DNA of 5,144 nt, taken from Chlamydiota bacterium. GTDB taxonomy: Bacteria; Chlamydiota; Chlamydiia; Chlamydiales; Rhabdochlamydiaceae. Location of the stretch: NCBI GenBank assembly GCA_023265495.1, contig JAHFTP010000132.1, positions 1 to 5,144 on the forward strand, in the 5' to 3' direction. The notes under the pieces are model-generated. The model made no database searches. It saw only the letters and a list, made by a program, of their open reading frames with translations, and had not been told where the DNA came from. Shown piece after piece: positions 1 through 5,117 of the stretch (the first letter of the stretch is position 1; every line of letters begins with the position of its first letter). The position numbers and the translations under genes were made by a program.

Positions 1-1005
1 ATTTCTACCTATAGCAGGCAGAATGAACCTCTGATCGCCGTGGCCCAAATGCTAAACATTCCCCTTACCCATATTTGTACAGACGTGGACATATCCATAA
101 CATCCAGAGATACGCCGCCGACATATCCTCACTTTAGGATGGCAGCAGCTTTTGATGAAAAAGAGCAGATGGATAAGGTCCGAGGAAAAGTAGTTACAGC
201 GGAGCAGCTGACCGTTCTAGGCCCTCCTACGAATAGACTCTATGACAAGAGTCGCACGGAGGAAGAGATTTTAGCTCTCAAAGATAAGTGGAAGATCCCA
301 AGAGATAAGAAAGTGGTGATTATATCCAGTGGGGGCAATGGATCAATATCTCCTTATCCGAGATTTTTGGCAGAGATGTATAAAGGGAAGAGAAAGGAAG
401 AAATTCCCTTTCATGTCATTGTTTTGTGTGGGAATGAAAAAGATCGATCTTGTCTGGATTACCTTAATGACTTGAAAACGAATGTGGTACCTAGAACAAA
501 TATTTCTATGGATGTCAGACCCAACGTTCTTCCAGATAAGATGGAAGAGCTCATGCGTATGGCAAGCCTTGGCGGATGTATCATAGGGAAGGCTGGAGGC
601 CTTACTTCTTTTGAAGCGGCAAAATGTGGGACTAGGCTTATTGTGGACAAGATCCCTCCAACGCTCTTCTCCGGAGGGTTTGCTCATTTCTGCGTTACGC
701 TATTTAGCAGGATGCTCAAATTCCTTGGCTATGCGCAGCAGATGCCATGGGAAAAGGTCAACCTAGACTTCTACGCTAAAAACGGGCTGGCGCGTGAGTC
801 CATAAGTAAAAAGAACTTTCAAAAAGTCTTTGCAGAGATGATAGCACAGTCGGGGCCGGTGAAGTTGCAGACGCCTGTTCTTAACTTCAGCAAGACTCTG
901 CCAAGGCTCATTAGATCGATGCAACGGGCTGCAAGAGAAGATCAAAGTCTGCAAGGCAGATCCATTACTCATCTGGCCGGCGATCTGATTGGAGCCGGGG
1001 TGTAA
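1..1005 (+). CDS. MGDG-synthase/MurG-like glycosyltransferase (5' truncated by window edge)
   Basis: The frame is open from base 1, so the true start lies upstream; 334 residues are visible. The layout matches the two-domain GT-B fold of the monogalactosyldiacylglycerol synthase/MurG group. The visible N-terminal part (residues 1-30) ends in a 'P-x-T-H-x-x-T-D' stretch like the end of the MGDG-synthase N-domain. A linker reading 'LTVLGPPTNRLYD' follows (about residues 71-83), then the start of the C-domain with 'VVIISSGGNGS' (about 105-115, the glycine-rich nucleotide-sugar loop). The signature GKAGGLTSFEAAKCG at 196-210 corresponds to the family's 'SKPGGLT-x-x-EA-x-x-xG', which contacts the sugar nucleotide. 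Such enzymes move a hexose or HexNAc from a UDP-sugar to a lipid acceptor at the cytoplasmic membrane face. The exact substrate cannot be read here. The family's usual 'PGQE-x-x-N' after the signature is not obvious (KIPPTLFSGG instead), so donor contacts may differ. The stop codon is one base from the next start, implying one operon. Confidence 0.8.
   Translation: MSTYSRQNEPLIAVAQMLNIPLTHICTDVDISITSRDTPPTYPHFRMAAAFDEKEQMDKVRGKVVTAEQLTVLGPPTNRLYDKSRTEEEILALKDKWKIPRDKKVVIISSGGNGSISPYPRFLAEMYKGKRKEEIPFHVIVLCGNEKDRSCLDYLNDLKTNVVPRTNISMDVRPNVLPDKMEELMRMASLGGCIIGKAGGLTSFEAAKCGTRLIVDKIPPTLFSGGFAHFCVTLFSRMLKFLGYAQQMPWEKVNLDFYAKNGLARESISKKNFQKVFAEMIAQSGPVKLQTPVLNFSKTLPRLIRSMQRAAREDQSLQGRSITHLAGDLIGAGV
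991..1000 (+). promoter_or_regulatory. Purine-rich ribosome binding site for the 597-aa gene
   Basis: GGAG (991-994) and GGGG (997-1000) lie 12 and 6 bases before the ATG at 1007, inside the end of the preceding glycosyltransferase gene. This favours ATG 1007 over the in-frame TTG at 989, which would overlap the upstream gene. The match is loose, and translational coupling with the upstream gene (stop at 1003-1005) may matter more. Confidence 0.4.
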
Positions 1006-1006
1006 T

Positions 1007-2800
1007 ATGTCAATAGGCAAGTTAGGGCGTACTATAGCAGATATTTCTCAAGCACAAGAGATGGTTCTTGGCTTTTTTGAGAGGGTTCTTCCTGTTACGC
1101 TGTCCACTGCTGATGAGAGAATGCTAGATGTCTTCATCAAGAATGTAGGAGATCTCTATCAAGCAGAAGGATCCTCCAAAGATGCGCAGGATCGCATTGA
1201 CGCTGCCGAGCACTATTTGCAAAAGGTTGCAGGCAAATATGAAGGATCTTTGAAGAAAGGGCTACACGCCTGCAGCTACAGGCCTGTTCTCATGAAAATT
1301 GGGAAGCTGGACAGGGCGATCTTGGCTGCTAAGCTCCATGTCAACGATCCTGCTGTTTTGCAAGAAAAACAATTAGAAACACTCTATCAAACAAAAATCG
1401 CTAAAGAGCTTCTGCAAAAGTGGCTCTCTGAGCCCACATATAGAGCTAGAAAAAATGGGTTGGACACCAAAGTAGTAAGTTCTCTTTATGGGAGGGAGAT
1501 TTTTTTCTTTCATCCTGAAGATGTCGACTTTCTTATGGACAACTATTTGCATAAGCAGATCGCTCGTTTAGATGAACATATAGAGATGGACCCCTCTTCC
1601 AAGCATGCTAAGATCCGATTTGAAGGAAGGATGGAGACAGTAGATAAGATCCGCGCGTTGCTCCTTTCTAAAGGGCACATGCTTTTTGGCAAAGAGGATC
1701 AGAAACGCTATTTTTATCGATGGGACCAAGGCCTTACAAGATTTGATCCGGCGGAGTGGAAAAAGCTTCCCCCCTTCAAAAGAAGAGCTCATGCGCATCT
1801 TCCCAATGACTATAAGCTTGTCATCAAGAGTCTCAACACAAAAAAGTCTCAACATAGCTGGATCGAGCTAAAGGATCCTACGCATAAATATAATGTCGGA
1901 TTCAGTTATCAAGCAGGCGAGGGTATTGAGCCATTGAGCCCTTTTCAGACGATCAGCGGCATACTCCATGTTGCAGATAAGCATGAATACACCGGAGAAG
2001 ATAAGGAAATCAAAAAGACCGTCATTGCGATCACCAAAGAGCAGTTTGAGACAATGAAGGCAGAGGTTGAAGATCACCAGGCTAATATAGACTCAAGAAG
2101 TTACAATCTCATCAGCAACAATTGTTGTTCTTTTGTGAGGAAGACTGCCGCTACTGTAGGGGTGGAGGTGGAGTCAAAGACATCGCTTGCCAAATCCTTT
2201 TTAGGCTTTAAGTCGTTATTTCGGTTCTTACGAACGAATGCCCCCTGGCTGCAATGGCTGGCAGAGCTAGTCTATAGCCTCATTAATATCATTTCCAATG
2301 TTATCATCTTTGTAGGCGGTGGCGGAATCAATAGAAGAGACGGTTTTTGGGGGAATATTTGGAGTGGGATAAAAGGGCATGTCACGTTCTTCTACGATAA
2401 TTTTCTCAAGCTATTCCGTAAGGTGCATGTAGAGATTCCTGTTGATACATCAGTTGATGAGGCGCTTCATTCTGCAGAAAGGCCCGTTCCTACCGTGTTA
2501 CATGTCTTGGAGCCGGAAAGAAGTGTCTTCGATTACCCTGCAAAGCTGCAAGAGTGGCAGTCTAAAATAGATGCAATAAGGAAAAAGCGGCTTGCCACAG
2601 CTATTGAAGAGATCAAGCAAATGAAAATCGATGTTAGGCATCCTGAGCTGCTGCGAGGCTTACTCATAGAAGCCAAAACAAGGGAGATTCTCACAGCTTT
2701 TCCTCAGAATAAAGACCCTGCATCGCCTACAAAAGAAAGGTCTATTTTTCAAAGAGTTTTTTTCTCTAGGGAACTGTCAAAAAACAAGTTAATTGACTGA
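1007..2800 (+). CDS. Uncharacterised 597-aa protein with permuted papain-like (NlpC/P60-LRAT-type) hydrolase motif and hydrophobic segment
   Basis: I do not recognise a named gene. Residues 1-270 look mostly helical and charged, with no signal peptide. From about residue 280 the sequence follows a recognisable plan: 'QHSWIELKD' (H283, W285), 'VGFSYQAG' (297-304), 'DKHEY' (324-328), then 'ITKEQFE' and 'SYNLISNNCCSFVRKTAATVGV'. The last contains N371-N372-C373-C374. This order (His first, Cys about 90 residues later in a Y-N-L-x-x-N-N-C context) is the hallmark of circularly permuted papain-like hydrolases, in which the Cys is the nucleophile and the His the general base. Members act as peptidases, amidases or acyltransferases; the activity here is inferred. 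Residues 414-436 form a strongly hydrophobic, probably membrane-inserted stretch followed by GGGG. The C-terminus (500-560) is helical and basic. The gene follows the glycosyltransferase by one base. Its last ten residues are encoded by the arm of an inverted repeat, so the native C-terminus may have been altered. A cytoplasmic, membrane-attached or secreted effector role are all possible. Confidence 0.8.
   Translation: MSIGKLGRTIADISQAQEMVLGFFERVLPVTLSTADERMLDVFIKNVGDLYQAEGSSKDAQDRIDAAEHYLQKVAGKYEGSLKKGLHACSYRPVLMKIGKLDRAILAAKLHVNDPAVLQEKQLETLYQTKIAKELLQKWLSEPTYRARKNGLDTKVVSSLYGREIFFFHPEDVDFLMDNYLHKQIARLDEHIEMDPSSKHAKIRFEGRMETVDKIRALLLSKGHMLFGKEDQKRYFYRWDQGLTRFDPAEWKKLPPFKRRAHAHLPNDYKLVIKSLNTKKSQHSWIELKDPTHKYNVGFSYQAGEGIEPLSPFQTISGILHVADKHEYTGEDKEIKKTVIAITKEQFETMKAEVEDHQANIDSRSYNLISNNCCSFVRKTAATVGVEVESKTSLAKSFLGFKSLFRFLRTNAPWLQWLAELVYSLINIISNVIIFVGGGGINRRDGFWGNIWSGIKGHVTFFYDNFLKLFRKVHVEIPVDTSVDEALHSAERPVPTVLHVLEPERSVFDYPAKLQEWQSKIDAIRKKRLATAIEEIKQMKIDVRHPELLRGLLIEAKTREILTAFPQNKDPASPTKERSIFQRVFFSRELSKNKLID
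2770..2792 (+). repeat. Left arm of 23-bp inverted repeat
   Basis: This arm begins GGAACTGTC and ends AAGTTAA. It matches the reverse complement of 3183-3205 at 22 of 23 positions; the only difference is C at 2785 against T. It lies within the last codons of the 597-residue protein gene and encodes most of RELSKNKLID. The bases outward of it (CTCTA) also partly mirror those outside the right arm (TAAAGAG). Confidence 0.75.
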
Positions 2801-2851
2801 AAATAACGGCCAAGTCGCAGGCATCGGCTAATGATTGCTGAGGCTAGGGAC

Positions 2852-2990
2852 ATGAATAGATGGTTCATATCCGATACTCACTACTCTCATGCCAATATCA
2901 TCGGCTGTATCGGAGCCTTTTCAATCCGTCAATGAGATGGATGAACGGCTTATTGAGAACTGGAATGCTCTTGTTTTACCGTTTTTTTAT
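2852..2990 (+). pseudogene. Remnant of a calcineurin-like metallophosphoesterase (frameshifted, truncated)
   Basis: An ATG at 2852 opens a frame reading MNRWFISDTHYSHANIIG, the N-terminal metal-binding start of small calcineurin-like phosphoesterases. These typically begin 'W-F-x-S-D-x-H-F-x-H-x-N-I-I' with the D-x-H metal ligands. This frame stops at 2933-2935. The homology continues in another frame from 2913: EPFQSVNEMDERLIENWNALV then LP. This matches the family's 'R-P-F-x-x-V-E-E-M-D-E-x-L-I-x-N-W-N'. Against the family spacing, about two bases are missing near 2903-2915. After 2981 a run of seven T and a further shift blur what may have been the 'T-V-Y-V-x-G-D' strand. The rest of the gene, including the GNH and later His ligands, is absent. 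It cannot make a working enzyme. In life such proteins hydrolyse phosphodiesters or phosphomonoesters using two metal ions. Confidence 0.75.
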
Positions 2991-3021
2991 GTCCGTAACA
3001 CACTTGCTGTTAGCTATTTGC

Positions 3022-3069
3022 AATTATATCCTTGTGCGCAGGTCTATAATTAGCTAATTATGTCCTTGT
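3022..3069. repeat. Imperfect direct repeat pair with 34-bp period
   Basis: AATTATATCCTTGT (3022-3035) recurs as AATTATGTCCTTGT (3056-3069) with one mismatch in 14. Both copies are preceded by TTAGCT and followed a few bases later by an AGGT-type end (CAGGT and CAAGGT). This looks like a short decayed tandem duplication inside the inverted-repeat-bounded segment. No function is evident. Confidence 0.5.
3046..3061. repeat. Perfect 16-bp palindrome
   Basis: ATAATTAGCTAATTAT is identical to its own reverse complement. It bridges the two copies of the direct repeat. A symmetric A/T-rich site like this could bind a dimeric protein, or be a by-product of the local duplication. No promoter is seen next to it. 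Confidence 0.5.
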
Positions 3070-3099
3070 CAACAAGGTAACCTTAGTTATTTTCTTTTA
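3064..3099 (+). terminator. Weak hairpin with T-rich tail, possible plus-strand terminator
   Basis: CCTTG (3064-3068) pairs with CAAGG (3073-3077) around TCAA, and a T-rich stretch (TTATTTTCTTTT, 3088-3099) follows ten bases later. The stem is short and the T run distant, so this is only a tentative end for plus-strand transcription from the upstream operon. No better candidate is seen between 2801 and 3060. Confidence 0.2.
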
Positions 3100-3104
3100 G
3101 CAAC

Positions 3105-3126
3105 AAGCGTCCAAAAAGGATCGCTT
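3105..3126. repeat. Bulged 8-bp hairpin
   Basis: AAGCGTCC (3105-3112) pairs with GGATCGCTT (3118-3126) with a single bulged T, around an AAAAA loop. No T run follows on either strand, so it is not a classical terminator. It may be a structural relic of the element that encloses it. Confidence 0.4.
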
Positions 3127-3182
3127 AAGTTCTACAGAAACTAAAAAAGCTATCTCATGCAACTGGATCCACATCCGCTTTT

Positions 3183-3205
3183 TTAACTTATTTTTTGACA
3201 GTTCC
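3183..3205 (-). repeat. Right arm of 23-bp inverted repeat
   Basis: Read on the minus strand it begins GGAACTGTC and ends AAGTTAA, matching the left arm (2770-2792) at 22 of 23 positions. On the plus strand it ends GACAGTTCC, followed by TA at 3206-3207. It lies outside any gene, between the phosphoesterase remnant and the exb terminator. Confidence 0.75.
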
Positions 3206-3210
3206 TAAAG

Positions 3211-3270
3211 AGGGATAAAAGAGATCCAATTGCTACCAAAACCCAGGTGAAAGTCAGGCGGCAATTGGAT
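3211..3270 (-). terminator. Probable Rho-independent terminator of the exbB-exbD operon
   Basis: On the minus strand, ATCCAATTGC (3270-3261) pairs perfectly with GCAATTGGAT (3233-3224). A few more pairs are possible inside the stem (GCC with GGT). The transcript then runs into CTCTTTTATCCCTCTTT. It begins about 20 bases past the exbD stop, which is the expected place. The loop is long (27 bases) and the T run is interrupted, so efficiency is uncertain. The perfect 10-bp stem itself is certain. Confidence 0.55.
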
Positions 3271-3290
3271 ACAGGAAACTTCTAAACTAA

Positions 3291-3767
3291 CTAAATAGGT
3301 TCCGTGGTATCGAGACGTTGCTCTTCATAGACAGGATAGATCGCAAAGCCCGATTGTTTCACAGAAAAGATCAGGTCTACAATGGGCTGCCATTGGGCAT
3401 TTTTATCGATGTGGAGAAGCACTTTTGTTCTATTTTTTTCGGTAGGGATCAGGCCAAGTTTTTGCTGTTTTGTTAGCTCTGTTTTGATTGCCTCTGCTCC
3501 ATCCATATTATATTCGTTGAAGTCGGTGATCCACTTATATTTACCCTCGCCTGTCACGCTGAGGTTCACTACATAGACTTCCTGCGGGGGGATGGCATTT
3601 TCTTTTGGTGGAGAGACTTTCACGAGCTCCACTTCAGAGTCGTAGAGGGCCGTTCTTGTGATGGCAAGCGTTGCAAAGACTGCGATCACAAGGAAGAGAA
3701 AGTCTACTAGGGGAGCGAGGTTCAAACTCCCTTTCCACTGCATTTCTTCATCGGGTATTAGATTCAT
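3291..3767 (-). CDS. exbD: ExbD/TolR family biopolymer transport protein
   Basis: The protein has 158 residues, close to the family's usual 130-160. It has a short cytoplasmic N-terminus (1-15) and one transmembrane helix (about 17-38) beginning 'LNLAPLVDFLFLVIAVFA'. This matches the family's 'I-N-x-x-P-L-I-D-v-x-x-x-L-L-x-F'. D22 is the conserved membrane aspartate that carries protons. A periplasmic domain (about 45-150) follows. It has the typical late motif 'VLLHIDKNAQW...IVDLIFSVKQSGF', corresponding to 'v-x-i-x-a-D...vv-x-v-x-d-x-x-k-x-a-G'. With ExbB it forms the inner-membrane motor that uses proton flow to power TonB-type uptake or Tol-Pal envelope functions. Sequence alone does not separate ExbD from TolR here. 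The gene starts 14 bases after the exbB stop, with only a weak ribosome site (GGCGA) in that spacer, so translation may be coupled. A terminator-like hairpin follows it. Confidence 0.88.
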   Translation of the reverse strand: MNLIPDEEMQWKGSLNLAPLVDFLFLVIAVFATLAITRTALYDSEVELVKVSPPKENAIPPQEVYVVNLSVTGEGKYKWITDFNEYNMDGAEAIKTELTKQQKLGLIPTEKNRTKVLLHIDKNAQWQPIVDLIFSVKQSGFAIYPVYEEQRLDTTEPI

Positions 3768-3781
3768 AAGTCGCCACTGGT

Positions 3782-5062
3782 TTAAGATTTGTCTATCATT
3801 TGCGCCATGGATACTGCTTCATTTTCAATGAAGCACAGCGTCTTAACGAGGCGGAATTTTCCTATGGAGTGGAGGACCATGGCTACAATGGCTACAATGA
3901 TGCCAGCCACTGTCGTTCCCACGGAGACGCCAAGACCATCGAAAAGACTCGAGATGCTCTCAATGGAGCGGTTGAGGTCGTAGAAGGCATAGAACATGCC
4001 CATCACCGTTCCGAGTAGCCCTAGCATAGGCGCCATAATAGCGATGTCTTGGAGCCAACCAAGTCTTTGCCAAAAGGAGATGGAAGCCCTTTTGCCTTCT
4101 GATTTCATGGATTCGAGCACAGCTTGTATTCCATGTTTTCTTGTTTGTATGCCTGAAGCAATCATCTTACAGAAGAAGTTATTTCTCTCTTCACAAAGAG
4201 AGAGAGCCTCCTCGTACTGACAGCTTAAGAGCTTGCCGCGAACATTTCTAAGGAAAGAGTCTGGCACTTTAGCAAAAGCTTGTAAAGAGACGATGTTATA
4301 GAGCCATACAGCAAAGGAGAAGATCGACAGGATAAGCAGAAGAGAATAGATGAGCGGGGCTCCTGCAAATACTTGCTTTAAATTGATTTCAATCTGGCTG
4401 GGAACAAGTGGAGGAAGGCTTTTTTTTTCTACATTCTCCGGAGGGTTGTAGGCTACCGTTTCTTGTTCTAGTGTGCTGGCAGTGTCCACAGCAGCAGCCG
4501 TTGGCTCTGATGGTGCGCTCTCATCGGAAGGGGAAGGTGTATTGGTATCATTCGTATCCGTGATGAGGCCTAGCTCTTGCATATGGGTTTCTTGTGCAGG
4601 CTCTACCCCTTTTTCTTCTGTAGAGGCTAGGGCTTCGACTTCTACAGAGGATTCGCTTACAGGTGTCTCTGCTATTTGCAGGGGAGCGTCTTGCTCAGCA
4701 GCCTCTTCGATAACGACCATGGCAGGAGCATCCACTTGCTCCTCAGCTTCAGGAATTGCAACGAGAGAGGTCTCCTCAGATGCAGTGGCAGAGAGGGGTT
4801 CTTCTTTTTGCGGGGTTTCGTCCTCAGAGAGCTCTTGCTCTAAGGAGGCGAGCTGGGCATCGAGAAGAGAAGGATCTGTCTCTACAGAGGCTAGATCGTC
4901 ATCATCTAACTCTTCTTCTTGCTCTAAAGCGAGGGAAGGAGAGGAAAAAGTCTCTAATTGCGTGGCACTAGTCATGGTCACTTCGTCTATCTGGGTTTCG
5001 CAGAAGGCAGCGCCTTGTACGATCAGGGAAAGACTTCCGAGGGATAAGCATAAGCGTCTCAT
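3782..5062 (-). CDS. exbB: ExbB/TolQ family proton-channel protein with signal peptide and long acidic periplasmic extension
   Basis: The protein has 426 residues, well above the 210-250 of ordinary ExbB/TolQ. Residues 1-20 look like a signal peptide: Arg2-Arg3, hydrophobic core LCLSLGSLSLIV, likely cleavage near GAA-FC. Residues 22-210 are low-complexity Glu/Asp/Ala/Ser/Pro/Thr with about 50 acidic residues but only two lysines and no arginine. The canonical MotA/TolQ/ExbB core follows. Helix 1 is about 236-258, a cytoplasmic loop spans about 260-335, helix 2 is about 338-360 ('APMLGLLGTVMGMFYAF'), and helix 3 is about 378-400 ('VSVGTTVAGIIVAIVAMVLH'). T352 and T383/T384 match the conserved pore-lining threonines. 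The signal peptide and three helices put the acidic segment in the periplasm. With ExbD it makes the proton-driven motor. The ATG at 5062 has a good ribosome site, supporting the long form. Some bacteria carry N-terminally extended ExbB proteins; this segment's role is unknown. Confidence 0.88.
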   Translation of the reverse strand: MRRLCLSLGSLSLIVQGAAFCETQIDEVTMTSATQLETFSSPSLALEQEEELDDDDLASVETDPSLLDAQLASLEQELSEDETPQKEEPLSATASEETSLVAIPEAEEQVDAPAMVVIEEAAEQDAPLQIAETPVSESSVEVEALASTEEKGVEPAQETHMQELGLITDTNDTNTPSPSDESAPSEPTAAAVDTASTLEQETVAYNPPENVEKKSLPPLVPSQIEINLKQVFAGAPLIYSLLLILSIFSFAVWLYNIVSLQAFAKVPDSFLRNVRGKLLSCQYEEALSLCEERNNFFCKMIASGIQTRKHGIQAVLESMKSEGKRASISFWQRLGWLQDIAIMAPMLGLLGTVMGMFYAFYDLNRSIESISSLFDGLGVSVGTTVAGIIVAIVAMVLHSIGKFRLVKTLCFIENEAVSMAQMIDKS

Positions 5063-5066
5063 TGTA

Positions 5067-5071
5067 TCCTC
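5067..5071 (-). promoter_or_regulatory. Shine-Dalgarno site of exbB
   Basis: On the minus strand GAGGA lies four bases before the ATG at 5062. This supports the start that includes the signal peptide and acidic extension, rather than an internal start nearer the ExbB core. Confidence 0.65.
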
Positions 5072-5087
5072 ACTTCTAATAAAAATT

Positions 5088-5117
5088 TACATAAGCTTTG
5101 TGGACGGTGAATAGCAA
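5088..5117 (-). promoter_or_regulatory. Tentative sigma-70-type promoter for exbB-exbD
   Basis: On the minus strand TTGCTA (5117-5112, four of six matches to TTGACA) is followed after 18 bases by TATGTA (5093-5088, weak match to TATAAT). This would start transcription roughly 15-20 bases before the exbB ribosome site. The motifs are weak and the region is A/T rich, so this is a guess from position and spacing. Confidence 0.3.

Larger units (their letters stand above)
2769..3205. mobile_element. Possible small non-autonomous element (MITE-like) or IS remnant bounded by inverted repeats
   Basis: A 437-bp segment is bounded by near-perfect 23-bp inverted repeats with TA just outside each end (2767-2768 and 3206-3207). 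This is the pattern left by transposases that duplicate TA. No transposase is encoded inside. The interior holds a decayed metallophosphoesterase fragment and several short repeats. The ends read GGAACTGTC inward, with one extra G on the left. I cannot assign a family without a database. Alternatives are an IS that lost its transposase by deletion, or chance pairing of A/T-rich sequence, though 22 of 23 matches makes chance unlikely. Confidence 0.45.

Noticed and set aside
343..687. 114-residue minus-strand ORF
   Set aside because: It is antisense to the strongly supported glycosyltransferase, including its signature motif, and shows no domain of its own.
989..1006. TTG start at 989 adding six residues to the 597-aa protein
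   Set aside because: It would overlap the upstream gene and lacks a better ribosome site. ATG at 1007 has purine-rich sequence ahead of it and sits one base after the upstream stop.
2860..3057. 65-residue plus-strand ORF in the gap
   Set aside because: It lies in the wrong frame across the metallophosphoesterase remnant. Both frames that show phosphoesterase similarity differ from it, and its product looks like random hydrophobic sequence.
3022..3079. CRISPR-like repeat unit
   Set aside because: Only two imperfect 14-bp copies exist, the spacer is partly palindromic, there is no third unit, and no cas gene is in the window.
2801..3290. tRNA or structured non-coding RNA in the gap
   Set aside because: I looked for a cloverleaf, TTCRA-type T-arm and riboswitch-like conserved cores on both strands and found only simple hairpins.
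5050..5062. ExbB as a lipoprotein because Cys21 follows the hydrophobic core
   Set aside because: The residues before the Cys (G-A-A-F) do not fit a lipobox, which needs a small residue directly before the Cys. Ordinary signal-peptidase cleavage near Ala19 fits better.
4473..5114. 213-residue ORF antisense to exbB
   Set aside because: It is a Ser/Ala/Cys-rich mirror of the acidic low-complexity segment of exbB (few stops arise opposite Glu/Ala/Ser codons). It has no recognisable domain.
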